A stretch of 64,000 nt of DNA from Planctomycetota bacterium (GTDB lineage Bacteria; Planctomycetota; Planctomycetia; Pirellulales; PNKZ01): positions 17,527 through 81,526 of the forward strand of contig JAFEBQ010000026.1 of assembly GCA_018242585.1 (NCBI GenBank), in the 5' to 3' direction. The notes under the pieces were generated by a model that searched no databases, was not told the DNA's origin, and worked only from the letters and a program-made list of their open reading frames with translations. Position numbers and translations under genes: made by a program. Of this stretch, positions 1 to 8,861 are shown piece by piece; position 1 is the first letter of the stretch; every line of letters starts with the position of its first letter.

Positions 1-1113
<1,113 letters not shown>

Positions 1114-1117
1114 GAGG

Positions 1118-1150
1118 AGTTGCGAGTTGCTGGTTACTAGTTGCTAGTGA
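1118..1150. repeat. GTTGC/CTAGT-type degenerate intergenic repeat
   Basis: The groEL1-groES spacer holds a run of GTTGC, GAGTTGC, CTGGTTACTAGTTGCTAGTGACC units. The same vocabulary recurs far away at 34254-34390, where it forms a perfect 23-bp inverted repeat. It does not look coding. Function is unknown. Confidence 0.5.
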
Positions 1151-1232
1151 CCAGAAACTCAAAGCTTTTCGTCGTTCCAACCGCTTCAATCAAGAACACA
1201 ACAACCAACACATAACGAAGGAATCTTAAAAC

Positions 1233-1532
1233 ATGGCCAAGTTGAATCTGCGTCCGCTGGATGATCGCGTCGTGGTCGAGCCGTTGGAAGCCGAAGAGAT
1301 GACCGCCGGCGGCATCGTCCTGCCGGACACCGCCAAGGAAAAGCCGCAGCGCGGTACCGTGGTCTCGGTGGGCCCTGGCAAGCAATTGGACAACGGCCAG
1401 CGCGGCAAGCTGTCGGTCGTCATCGGCGACGAAGTGCTGTACGGCAAGTACACCGGCATGGAAATCGAAGTCGACGGCCGTGACCTGAAGATTCTGCGCG
1501 AGACCGACATCCTGGCCAAGGTGGTTTCCTAA
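1233..1532 (+). CDS. groES: Co-chaperonin GroES
   Basis: The 99-residue product begins [20 protein letters not shown] and matches the 10-kDa co-chaperonin over its whole length. It contains the mobile-loop region ([21 protein letters not shown]) that docks onto GroEL, and ends with the usual [31 protein letters not shown]-type C-terminal half. An AAGGA Shine-Dalgarno lies about nine bases before the ATG. It sits between two groEL genes, 119 bp after groEL1 and 92 bp before groEL2, so one GroES probably serves both rings. No CIRCE element was found in the spacer, so HrcA control is not supported here. Confidence 0.97.
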   Translation: MAKLNLRPLDDRVVVEPLEAEEMTAGGIVLPDTAKEKPQRGTVVSVGPGKQLDNGQRGKLSVVIGDEVLYGKYTGMEIEVDGRDLKILRETDILAKVVS

Positions 1533-1624
1533 GGCCCTCGCGACGCGGCGCCGGCCGGCAAAGAACGCCGCGGCGCATGTTTAACGATCAATCCAACACG
1601 CATTCAACATAGGAACCTGAAACC

Positions 1625-3244
1625 GTGGCAAAGCAATTGCTGTTCGAAGACCAGGCGCGTGCCAAGATGCTCAAGGGAGTTGAGAAGCTGGCCAGCGCGG
1701 TCGCCGTGACCATGGGCCCGACGGGCCGCAACGTGATCATCAACAAGTCGTTCGGCGGGCCGACCGTGACCAAGGACGGCGTCACCGTCAGCAAGGAAGT
1801 CGACCTGGAAGATCGCTTCGAGAACATGGGCGCCAAGCTCGTGAACGAAGTCGCTTCGAAGACTTCGGACATCGCCGGCGACGGCACCACCACGGCCACC
1901 GTGTTGGCCCGGGCCATCTTCAAGGAAGGCACCCGCAACATCGCCGCCGGTAGCAACCCGATGTCGGTTCGCCGCGGCATCGACAAAGCCGTGGCCGCCG
2001 CGATCGACCACCTGCGCTCGCTGGCCAAGCCGGTCAGCAGCAAGCAGGAAATCGCCCAGGTCGGTTCGATCAGCGCGAACAACGATCCGGAAATCGGCAA
2101 CCTGCTGGCCGACGCCATGGAAAAGGTCGGCAAGGACGGCGTGATCACCGTCGAAGAAGGCAAGGGAACCAAGACCGAGGTCGAGTTCGTCGAAGGTATG
2201 CAGTTCGACAAGGGCTACATCTCGCCCTACTTTGTCAATCGCCCGGCCGAGATGGACAGCCAACTCGAAGACGCGTACATCCTGATCCACGAAAAGAAGA
2301 TCAGCAATCTGCGCGACTTGGTGCCGCTGTTGGAAAAGGTGATCCAGGGTGGCAAGCCGTTGTTGATCATTGCCGAGGACGTCGAAGGCGACGCCCTGAC
2401 GGCCTTGGTCGTGAACCGGCTGCGCGGCGTGTTGAACATCTGCGCCGTCAAGGCGCCCGGCTTTGGCGATCGTCGCAAGGCGATGCTCGGCGACATTGCC
2501 GTGCTGACCGGCGGCACCCTGATCAGCGAAGACTTGGGCCTGAAGCTCGAGAACCTGACGCTGCAGCACCTGGGCCGCGCCAAGCAGATCAACGTCGACA
2601 AGAACAACTGCACGATCGTCCAAGGGGGCGGCAAGCAGTCGGACCTGCAAGCTCGCATTCAGCAGATTCGCAATCAGCGCGAAGCGACCGAAAGCGAATA
2701 CGATCGCGAGAAGTTCGACGAGCGGCTGGCCAAGTTGACCGGCGGCGTGGCCGTGATTTCGGTCGGCGCCAGCTCGGAAGCCGACATGAAGCAGACCAAG
2801 GCCCGCATCGAAGACGCGCTGCACGCCACTCGTGCCGCGGTCGAAGAGGGGATTCTGCCGGGTGGCGGCGTGGCGCTGTTGCGTTGTGCCGAAGCGGTCG
2901 AAAAGGCCCGCGCCTCGGCCAAGGGTGACGAGAAGATCGGCGTCAACATCGTGTTGCACTCGCTGTCGGCTCCGCTCAAGCAGATTGCCAACAACTGTGG
3001 CATTGACGGCTCGGTCGTGGCCGACGAAGTCAGCCAGAAGTCGGGCAACATGGGCTACGACGCCAACAAGGGCGAGTACGTCGACATGGTCAAGGCCGGC
3101 ATCATCGACCCGTTGAAGGTGGTCCGCAGCGCCCTGAGCAACGCGGCCAGCATCTCGGCGTTGATGCTGACGACCGAGGCTTTGGTCACCAACTTGGACA
3201 AGGACGATAAGGCCAAGAACCGCGTCGAAGGAAGCGTCCGCTAA
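1625..3244 (+). CDS. groEL: Chaperonin GroEL, copy 2 (no GGM tail)
   Basis: Complete 539-residue chaperonin. ATPase residues are conserved: TKDGVTV around residue 51 and [12 protein letters not shown] around residue 86. The canonical segment [25 protein letters not shown] is present. Unlike copy 1 it lacks the Met/Gly C-terminal tail and ends in a charged [14 protein letters not shown]. The start is GTG with an AGGAA Shine-Dalgarno about ten bases upstream; the second codon onward ([11 protein letters not shown]) fits the family. Sequence in the catalytic segments is closer to canonical GroEL than copy 1. Multiple groEL copies with differing tails are known in planctomycetes; a division of substrates between the two is an inference. 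Confidence 0.97.
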   Translation: MAKQLLFEDQARAKMLKGVEKLASAVAVTMGPTGRNVIINKSFGGPTVTKDGVTVSKEVDLEDRFENMGAKLVNEVASKTSDIAGDGTTTATVLARAIFKEGTRNIAAGSNPMSVRRGIDKAVAAAIDHLRSLAKPVSSKQEIAQVGSISANNDPEIGNLLADAMEKVGKDGVITVEEGKGTKTEVEFVEGMQFDKGYISPYFVNRPAEMDSQLEDAYILIHEKKISNLRDLVPLLEKVIQGGKPLLIIAEDVEGDALTALVVNRLRGVLNICAVKAPGFGDRRKAMLGDIAVLTGGTLISEDLGLKLENLTLQHLGRAKQINVDKNNCTIVQGGGKQSDLQARIQQIRNQREATESEYDREKFDERLAKLTGGVAVISVGASSEADMKQTKARIEDALHATRAAVEEGILPGGGVALLRCAEAVEKARASAKGDEKIGVNIVLHSLSAPLKQIANNCGIDGSVVADEVSQKSGNMGYDANKGEYVDMVKAGIIDPLKVVRSALSNAASISALMLTTEALVTNLDKDDKAKNRVEGSVR

Positions 3245-3314
3245 GCGCAGCGCGATGCTGCCGATGGAGCAACCTTGGCGGACAGGAAGTCTTGATTATT
3301 GATGTTAAACATGG

Positions 3315-3355
3315 CGGGCCATCTTCGCTTTCAGCGGTGAAGATGGCCCGTTTTT
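3315..3355 (+). terminator. Rho-independent terminator after groEL2
   Basis: A 12-bp perfect stem (CGGGCCATCTTC pairing with GAAGATGGCCCG) with a 12-base loop is followed directly by TTTTT, 71 bases past the groEL2 stop. This closes the groE transcription unit and separates it from dnaJ. Confidence 0.9.
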
Positions 3356-3452
3356 GTAGCGGCTTGTCAGTTGTCCGTGGTCAGTTGTTTGAGAAGCGAT
3401 TAGCGGTTAGCGATTAGATTGCCGCGACGCGCGTACAATTCACGTAACAGTC

Positions 3453-3515
3453 GTAGGTCAGGCCTTGGCCTGACATGATTGTGGACACAATTCGTCAGGC
3501 CAAGGCCTGACCTAC
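3453..3515. repeat. Perfect 22-bp inverted repeat upstream of dnaJ
   Basis: Arms at 3453-3474 and 3494-3515 are exact reverse complements with a 19-base spacer. Each arm also contains its own smaller palindrome (TCAGGCC..GGCCTGA). The right arm ends 18 bases before the dnaJ ATG. There is no T-run, so it is not a standard terminator; it may be a dispersed palindromic repeat or a leader structure acting on dnaJ. Confidence 0.85.
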
Positions 3516-3533
3516 AAAACTAGCCCCTTCTTC

Positions 3534-4721
3534 ATGGCCAAACGCGACTATTACGAAGTGCTCGGCGTTGTGCGCGAAGCGAGCGACGGCGACATCTCCG
3601 CCGCTTATCGCAAGCTGGCCATCAAGTACCATCCCGACAAGAATCCTGGCAACCAGGAAGCGGTGATCTACTTCAAGGAAGCCGCCGAAGCCTACGAAGT
3701 TCTCAGCGATCAGAACAAGCGGGCTCGCTACGACCGCTATGGCCACGCCGGCGTTGACGGCGCGGGCAGCAGTCCCCACTTCAACGACGTCAACGACATC
3801 TTCCAGGCCTTCGGCGACATCTTCGGCGACAGCGTCTTTGGCGATTTCTTTGGCGGCGGCCGAGGGCGCGGCGGGCGGCGCGTGGCCCGCGGCCAGGACG
3901 TGCAGTGCGAGACGACGCTCGATTTGCTCGACTCGGCCCGCGGCGTGACTAAGACCATCAAATACTCGCGTCACGTCCGCTGCACCGCGTGCGAGGGAAC
4001 CGGCGCCAAGCCCGGCACCAAGCCCGACACTTGCCGTTACTGTGGCGGCCACGGTCAAGTGATTCAGTCGTCGGGCATCTTCCGCGTTCAAACCACGTGC
4101 CCGGCTTGTCGCGGCGCTGGCACGACCATCTCGACCCCTTGCGAGAACTGTCACGGCGAAGGTCAGACCGTCGAACGCGTGAAACGCGAAGTCAACATTC
4201 CGGCCGGCGTCGATGACCAGACCCGCCTGCGTGTCTCGGGCGAAGGGGACGCCAGCCCCAACGGTGGCCCGCCCGGCGACCTGTACTGCCTGATCCACGT
4301 GCAACAGCATCCGCTGTTCGAACGCGACGGCATGAACCTGATCTGCCGTTTGCCGCTCACTTATTCCCAGGCGGCGCTGGGCGCGACCCTGAAAGTGCCG
4401 ACGCTCGAAGGGCCCGAGGACTTGAAGATTCCGGCCGGATCCCAGCCCGGCGACGTGTTGAAGCTGCGCGGGCGCGGCATGCCCGACCCGCGACGCCGCG
4501 GCACCGGCGATTTGCTGGTCGAGTTGCACCTGGAAGTCCCCCGCACCATGACCGCGCGGCAAGAAGAACTGTTGCGCGAGCTGGCCGAAGAAGAAAATGC
4601 CAACGTCCAGCCGCACCAGAAAAGCTTCCTGGAAACGCTGCGCGACTACTTCGTACCGACCGAGAAACCGCCCGAGCCGAAGAGCGAAGAGCCCAAGCCG
4701 CGTAAATCAAAAGACCGATAG
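3534..4721 (+). CDS. dnaJ: Chaperone protein DnaJ (Hsp40)
   Basis: The 395-residue protein has the full type I DnaJ layout. The J domain (residues 4-70) has the HPD triad at 33-35, which stimulates DnaK ATP hydrolysis. A Gly/Phe-rich linker follows (about 75-120). The zinc-binding domain has four CxxCxGxG-type repeats starting at residue 150 (CTACEGTG, CRYCGGHG, CPACRGAG, CENCHGEG). The C-terminal substrate-binding domain carries RGRGMPDPRRRGTGDLLVELHLEVP. The tail ends in a Pro/Glu/Lys-rich stretch. No convincing Shine-Dalgarno precedes the ATG, and a large palindrome lies just upstream. grpE follows 255 bp downstream; dnaK is not in the window. Confidence 0.96.
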   Translation: MAKRDYYEVLGVVREASDGDISAAYRKLAIKYHPDKNPGNQEAVIYFKEAAEAYEVLSDQNKRARYDRYGHAGVDGAGSSPHFNDVNDIFQAFGDIFGDSVFGDFFGGGRGRGGRRVARGQDVQCETTLDLLDSARGVTKTIKYSRHVRCTACEGTGAKPGTKPDTCRYCGGHGQVIQSSGIFRVQTTCPACRGAGTTISTPCENCHGEGQTVERVKREVNIPAGVDDQTRLRVSGEGDASPNGGPPGDLYCLIHVQQHPLFERDGMNLICRLPLTYSQAALGATLKVPTLEGPEDLKIPAGSQPGDVLKLRGRGMPDPRRRGTGDLLVELHLEVPRTMTARQEELLRELAEEENANVQPHQKSFLETLRDYFVPTEKPPEPKSEEPKPRKSKDR

Positions 4722-4733
4722 TTCAAGAATACT

Positions 4734-4942
4734 TGCCACGGAGACACAGAGGCACGGAGGTTAGCACGGAGTAGCAAAGGGAAGGGATTGCGGTGATGAA
4801 TGACCAATGCCCAAATCCCAATGACCAGTCAGACGCGGAGTCCCGTTTCCGACGCAATTATTGGACATTGGTACTTGGTCATTGAGATTTCTCACTCCCT
4901 CCTCTCCGTGCAAACCTCCGTGTCTCAGTGCCCCCGTGGCGA
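4734..4942. repeat. Nested imperfect inverted repeat between dnaJ and grpE
   Basis: The outer arms are variants of CCACGGAGACACAGAGGCAC (4735 onward) and its complement near 4905-4940. An inner pair resembles ATGACCAATGCCC (about 4800) and GGACATTGG.ACTTGGTCATTG (about 4863-4886). Both pairs are degenerate, as in old dispersed repeats. The region does not encode a plausible protein. Confidence 0.6.
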
Positions 4943-4976
4943 ACGCATTTAGAAGTGTGAGAAAAGGCGAAAGATC

Positions 4977-5510
4977 ATGAGCGATCAAGAACAAAAGCTG
5001 TCGTCCGACGACGAGGCCAACGGGGCCGAGAACTCGACTGCGGCGTTCGAGCAAGCGATGGAGCAGCTGCGCGGCGACCTGGACGACGCCAAGGAGCGCT
5101 TGCTGCGCGCCCAGGCCGAAGCCGAGAACACCCGCAAGCGACTGCGTCGCGAGTTGGACGACGAGCGGCGTTATGCCGCGTTGCCGATCTTGGGCGATTT
5201 GTTGCCGGTGGTCGACAACGTCGAGCGGACGGTCGAGGCGGCTGCCAAGGTGGCCGGGGCCGCGGCGGTGGTCGACGGCTTCAAGATGGTGGCTCAGCAG
5301 TTGAGCGACGTCCTCGCGCGGCATCACTGCCAGCGGATCGACGCTTTGCATCAGCCATTCGATCCGAACAAGCACGCTGCAATCGCCCAACAGCCGAGCG
5401 CCGAGTATCCGCCGAACACGGTGCTGCTGGTCGCGCAGCAGGGCTACCAGGTACACGAACGCGTGCTGCGCCCGGCGCAAGTAATCGTCAGCCGCGCACC
5501 GGACGCATAA
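4977..5510 (+). CDS. grpE: Nucleotide exchange factor GrpE
   Basis: The 177-residue protein has an acidic, disordered N-terminus and a long charged helix (about residues 20-65, EQAMEQLRGDLDDAKERLLRAQAEAEN) typical of the GrpE dimer stalk. Next come RLRRELDDERRYAALPILGDLLPVVDNVERTV and the C-terminal beta domain with FDPNKHAAIAQQPS and NTVLLVAQQGYQVHERVLRPAQVIVS, both diagnostic. GrpE releases ADP from DnaK so that the chaperone can cycle. It follows dnaJ on the same strand. The 255-bp spacer filled by an inverted repeat makes strict co-transcription uncertain. Confidence 0.95.
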   Translation: MSDQEQKLSSDDEANGAENSTAAFEQAMEQLRGDLDDAKERLLRAQAEAENTRKRLRRELDDERRYAALPILGDLLPVVDNVERTVEAAAKVAGAAAVVDGFKMVAQQLSDVLARHHCQRIDALHQPFDPNKHAAIAQQPSAEYPPNTVLLVAQQGYQVHERVLRPAQVIVSRAPDA

Positions 5511-5530
5511 CGCCGTTTCAAGTGGCCGTC

Positions 5531-5550
5531 ATTCCCGCGCAGGCGGGAAT
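5531..5550. repeat. REP-like palindrome, core ATTCCCGC..GCGGGAAT
   Basis: An 8-bp perfect stem with loop GCAG. The same core recurs inside a longer hairpin at 44921-44970. This core is common as an extragenic palindrome in many G+C-rich bacteria. Confidence 0.75.
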
Positions 5551-5711
5551 CTAGACGAAAGGTTTTGATAAGTCTGGCCAGGCCCGCACGTCGATAGTTC
5601 ATCAAACATTTGTCGAAAAGCGCGCCCATCGACGCGGCCCCGAACCCACTTGTCGGCCCCGGTTTTCCTGATAAGTTGATTGTTCGGTTGCCGATAGAGT
5701 CTAATCGAATG

Positions 5712-5754
5712 CTCCCCTCGCCCCTCCGTGGGAGAGGGGTTGGGGGTGAGGGGG
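5712..5754 (+). repeat. 43-base dispersed repeat, copy 1
   Basis: The 43 bases are the reverse complement of 46567-46609 with a single mismatch. The unit is C/T-rich on one side and G-rich on the other and can fold on CCCCTC/GAGGGG. Both copies are intergenic. Confidence 0.8.
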
Positions 5755-5838
5755 CTTGGCATTCGGCGCGGCTCGAAGGGATCGACGGCGGCCGCAGTGA
5801 GCGAATGTTCCGCGGCCCCCAACGTCCAAGACACTTTT

Positions 5839-5912
5839 GGCGGCGTAGCTCAGTTGGTTAGAGCACCGGCTTCATAAGCCGGGTGTCACTGGTTCAAGTC
5901 CAGTCGCCGCTA
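5839..5912 (+). tRNA. tRNA-Met (anticodon CAT)
   Basis: A full 74-base cloverleaf. Acceptor arm 5839-5845 pairs with 5905-5911 (one G-T pair at the end), D stem GCTC/GAGC, anticodon stem CCGGC/GCCGG with loop TTCATAA (anticodon CAT at 5873-5875), T arm ACTGG-TTCAAGT-CCAGT, discriminator A at 5912. No CCA is encoded. It reads as elongator tRNA-Met; a lysidine-modified tRNA-Ile with a CAT anticodon cannot be excluded by eye. Confidence 0.95.
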
Positions 5913-5921
5913 TTTTTCATC

Positions 5922-5950
5922 AGCCCCGGCGTTTCGCCCCGGGGCTTTTT
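5922..5950 (+). terminator. Terminator of the tRNA gene
   Basis: Stem AGCCCCGG (5922-5929) pairs with CCGGGGCT (5939-5946) and runs into TTTTT, ten bases after the tRNA. It is a standard Rho-independent terminator. Confidence 0.85.
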
Positions 5951-6026
5951 CATGCGCTAATTCCCAGCGTGGAAAACTATCTGAGCCGCTGCGAACCGCA
6001 ACGCCGGGAGACACGCCGGCCTAGCT

Positions 6027-6203
6027 GTGGTGCTACGCTCGGCAATCACTGCGGCCGATCAGCACGGCATCAAGCGGGAGCCGAACGTCCGCTCATTCGA
6101 TGACTACGACCAGGCGTTGAGCGATGACGAGCGCCGCGACCTGTTTGGCGACGATGACGGGCTGCCCTGGGAGCTGCGCCCGGTCCCGGGGGATTGGGGT
6201 TAA
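6027..6203 (+). CDS. Small orphan ORF, possible gene remnant
   Basis: From a GTG at 6027 an open frame encodes 58 residues with a protein-like, acidic composition (DDYDQALSDDERRDLFGDDD, then LPWELRPVP). There is no ATG and no clear ribosome site, and the frame is closed upstream by a TGA near 5983. It could be a small gene or the 3' remnant of a gene broken when the downstream methyltransferase patch arrived. No family was recognised. Its base composition is like the host chromosome, unlike the A+T-richer genes that follow from 6314. Confidence 0.3.
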   Translation: MVLRSAITAADQHGIKREPNVRSFDDYDQALSDDERRDLFGDDDGLPWELRPVPGDWG

Positions 6204-6313
6204 CATTCGGCCTTTTCATCGTTGGCAAAAGGGATTGCAGGCTAGGCGTGGGATTGCGAAAATCCATTTGATAAAAGGGCTTATGCCAACTACGGACGAA
6301 TTAAAACACGCCG

Positions 6314-7183
6314 ATGAAAAAGCTTTCGAATGACCAGGCGACGATACTTCATGGCGATTGCCTTGAAGTGCTCGAAAGGGAAGTGAAAGACGAAAGCGTT
6401 TCCCTGGTCTTTGCCGACCCGCCCTACAACATCGGCAAGTCATTCGGCCAATTTCACGACAAATGGCCCTCCGACCGAGAGTATGCCGAGTGGTGCTTCC
6501 AGTGGTTGGCAATTTGCTTGAGAAAGCTCAAGGATGACGGAAGCCTCTACGTGATGTCGAGCACTCAGGCTATTCCGTATCTTGATCTCTGGCTGAGAGA
6601 AAGATGCAGCGTGCTGTCTAGAATTGCCTGGCATTACGACAGCTCGGGCGTCCAGGCGCGGAGATACTACGGTTCCTTGTATGAACCGATCTTGTTTTGT
6701 GTAAAGAACCCCAAAAGCTACACGTTCAATGCTGATGCAATTGAGGTCGAAGCCCGAACCGGCGCAGTTCGAAAGCTGATTGACTATCGCAAGGCAGCTC
6801 CGACTCCATACAAGACAACGAAAGTGCCTGGCAATGTTTGGTACTTCCCACGTGTTCGGTATCGCATGGAAGAATACGAGGAACATCCATCACAGAAGCC
6901 AGAGGCCCTTCTGGAGCGAATTATTCTGGCAAGTAGCAATCCTCGCGACCTAATTCTCGACCCTTTCTCGGGTACGTTTACCACCTGCGCTGTCGCCAAA
7001 CGACTCGGCCGCCAAAGCATAGGCATCGAGCAAGAGCGACAATACTTCAAGATTGGCGTCCGCCGCTTAGGACTTGCTGAAGAAGTTGACGGCGAAAAAC
7101 TGCAACCGCTCAGCAAAACTTACGTCCGAAAGAACCGCAAGCGTCGCGCGCTCTCACAGAATGGAATGTTATTCGATGACTAA
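6314..7183 (+). CDS. Adenine-specific DNA methyltransferase, YhdJ-like
   Basis: The 289-residue enzyme is a beta-class DNA N6-adenine methyltransferase. Catalytic motif IV DPPY is at residues 35-38, motif X HPSQKP at 191-196 and the SAM-binding motif DPFSGTFTT at 216-224, in the circularly permuted beta order. Long stretches resemble E. coli YhdJ as I recall it (for example YDSSGVQA, YGSLYEPIL, KVPGNVWYFPRVRY, EALLERIILASSNP). YhdJ is known to methylate ATGCAT, so that site is the best guess here (inference). Codon use is A+T-richer than neighbouring genes, consistent with transfer. The following gene starts inside its last codons, suggesting a type II restriction-modification pair. Confidence 0.93.
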   Translation: MKKLSNDQATILHGDCLEVLEREVKDESVSLVFADPPYNIGKSFGQFHDKWPSDREYAEWCFQWLAICLRKLKDDGSLYVMSSTQAIPYLDLWLRERCSVLSRIAWHYDSSGVQARRYYGSLYEPILFCVKNPKSYTFNADAIEVEARTGAVRKLIDYRKAAPTPYKTTKVPGNVWYFPRVRYRMEEYEEHPSQKPEALLERIILASSNPRDLILDPFSGTFTTCAVAKRLGRQSIGIEQERQYFKIGVRRLGLAEEVDGEKLQPLSKTYVRKNRKRRALSQNGMLFDD

Positions 7184-8357
7184 CTCTGTCCCTCGTCACG
7201 CATTTACGAATCAAATCGAGCAGATTCTCGAAAAGCACTTCGGCATTTTGGCTGCCGACGTTTTTACCGCGAGCCCTTTGCTAGGATATTTGAACCATAA
7301 AACCAGATCCGCAAGTCGCGGCTCGAAGTCACGTGGTGCGTTCGCAAATCACTACGCCCTTTACGTACTTACAGAAGACTATCTCGCGAACGGTTTTGGT
7401 CCTGGGGGCAAGCGACACGGGACGTACGACAAATATGGGGGAGCCAGGTTTAGCGACTTATTAAATCGACAGCGCGAGTTGCCATTCGGCAGTAAGCTAC
7501 AAAACCACGCCTTGAATGGACGACTCAATGACGAGTTCAAAAAGTTTTATCCGTCGGTCGAAAAGGAACCGATTGTTCGCGACGTGGCCAAGCAAGGCTA
7601 CTGGATTCAAGAAGACCTGCTCGTAGTCACGGTCCGAAATAGGGAAGGAAAAAGGCAAGATTTGAACATAGCTCCGTGCGTCATTGACATCATCGACGCT
7701 TACGTAGCTGCCAAGTGCGAAGCATTTGAGTCATTTATTGACTCTTGTGAAGAAATTTCCGCTCTACCAGAGACTGACGAAAAATCCGCAATTGCATTCA
7801 TCGAAGCCCAACTAAAGCCTGAAATCGACGCTCGTGTCTTTGAAATCGTCAGCTTCTCAATACTTAAAGCGTTTTACGGTGATCAAAGAATCTATTGGGG
7901 ATGGACACGTGATAATCTCAATGAAGACGCTCTTGTTCTCTTCAAAACGGGGCGGACGAACGCCAACGACGGCGGCATTGACTTTGTAATGCGGCCACTG
8001 GGCAGATTTTTTCAAGTCACCGAAACGATCGACGTCAATAAGTATTTTCTCGACATCGACAAAATCCAACGGTTCCCGCTGACGTTTGTCGTTAAGTCAA
8101 CGGATGGGCCAGCCGCAATCCAATCCGCGATTGAGGACCAAGCGAAGTCGAAGTACAAAATAGTTGCCGTTGTGAAGAGCTACATGGATGCGATCGAAGA
8201 AATCATCAACATTCCACTGCTAGTCGAACGCCTTCAATCGGTAATCAAAGCTGGCAAGATTCGCCTTGCCATGGATGAGATTGTCGTTCAGAGCAAAGTT
8301 GAATTTAATTACCAGGACACAGCAGAAGTTGTCGATGACATCGACGAGACAGATTGA
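7176..8357 (+). CDS. Putative type II restriction endonuclease paired with the YhdJ-like methylase
   Basis: The chosen ATG at 7176 overlaps the methyltransferase stop by eight bases; an in-frame ATG at 7161 is possible, but earlier starts run deep into the methylase. The 393-residue product has no motif I can name with certainty. Residues 265-283 (DGGIDFVMRPLGRFFQVTE) look like a nuclease core of the PD-(D/E)xK kind, with D269 and a Q-x-T in place of E-x-K. Overlap with a site-specific methylase and shared A+T-rich composition strongly imply a restriction role. If the methylase follows YhdJ specificity, the site would be ATGCAT. Function is inferred from context and should be treated as likely, not proven. 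Confidence 0.7.
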   Translation: MTNSVPRHAFTNQIEQILEKHFGILAADVFTASPLLGYLNHKTRSASRGSKSRGAFANHYALYVLTEDYLANGFGPGGKRHGTYDKYGGARFSDLLNRQRELPFGSKLQNHALNGRLNDEFKKFYPSVEKEPIVRDVAKQGYWIQEDLLVVTVRNREGKRQDLNIAPCVIDIIDAYVAAKCEAFESFIDSCEEISALPETDEKSAIAFIEAQLKPEIDARVFEIVSFSILKAFYGDQRIYWGWTRDNLNEDALVLFKTGRTNANDGGIDFVMRPLGRFFQVTETIDVNKYFLDIDKIQRFPLTFVVKSTDGPAAIQSAIEDQAKSKYKIVAVVKSYMDAIEEIINIPLLVERLQSVIKAGKIRLAMDEIVVQSKVEFNYQDTAEVVDDIDETD

Positions 8358-8393
8358 TTGCCGATAGGTTCTAGCCTTTGGCTAGGCCGATTC

Positions 8394-8738
8394 CTAATAA
8401 ACGCGATCACGCCCATCGGCCTCGACTTCGCCCTGCGGGAACTCGGGCGCGTCACCCTCGACGCTGACGAACTCCCAAGCGGCCTCAGGCCGCCACCGGC
8501 CGCCGTCATACCAGCTTTCATCCGTGAGCCGGAGCGCCGCGATGTAGGGCCCGAGCGGGTCTGTGACCGTGGCCGGCGCGAGTAGGCCGCGGCCGGTCAC
8601 GGAGCCGTCAGTCCGGGCACACTCGACCAGCATGTCAGCGATGAGTTGGGCGAGCGGTTCGCTGGCCTGGTCGACGGCGCGGAGTGTGCCATCTACCCAT
8701 GCCACGGCGCGGGCCTGACCGTCGATCATGAAGTGCAT
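8394..8738 (-). CDS. Hypothetical protein next to the restriction-modification pair
   Basis: A 114-residue frame starting at ATG 8738 (an upstream TTG at 8750 is also possible). The product is acidic in its second half and reads like a real protein (MHFMIDGQARAVAWVDGT, then RLTDESWYDGGRWRPEAAWEF). No domain was recognised. It is convergent with the endonuclease gene, whose end is only 36 bases away, and its G+C content is that of the host rather than of the island-like patch. It might be a remnant of an older accessory element or a small host gene. Confidence 0.45.
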   Translation of the reverse strand: MHFMIDGQARAVAWVDGTLRAVDQASEPLAQLIADMLVECARTDGSVTGRGLLAPATVTDPLGPYIAALRLTDESWYDGGRWRPEAAWEFVSVEGDAPEFPQGEVEADGRDRVY

Positions 8739-8861
8739 CACGTAGCGCAACGCATGACCCCTCTGCCAAACGCGTATTCTACGGGCTTACGCTTCGGACA
8801 ACATCAAACGCCCCTTAACAACGGTACTTGTCCGGGGCTGTTTTGGCTAGGCGCGTTTCGC

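Larger units (their letters stand above)
5511..5838. other. Gene-free spacer with two dispersed palindromes
   Basis: The 328 bases between grpE and the tRNA hold no convincing gene. They contain a REP-like hairpin at 5531-5550 and a 43-base repeat at 5712-5754, annotated separately. A loose promoter-like TTGATT...TCTAAT pair lies near 5677-5706, but its position relative to the tRNA (more than 130 bases upstream) makes it weak. Confidence 0.6.

Noticed and set aside
1114-1232. CIRCE (HrcA operator) before groES
   Set aside because: No TTAGCACTC and GAGTGCTAA pair is present here or before dnaJ and grpE.
1604-2959. 451-residue minus-strand frame opposite groEL2
   Set aside because: Shadow of groEL2; composition is typical of antisense frames and there is no ribosome site or motif.
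5688-8373. TTGCCGATAG..TCTA at both 5688-5703 and 8358-8373 as possible island ends
   Set aside because: Only 14 of 16 bases match, the copies do not overlap the tRNA 3' end, and no integrase is present. Too short to call an attachment site.
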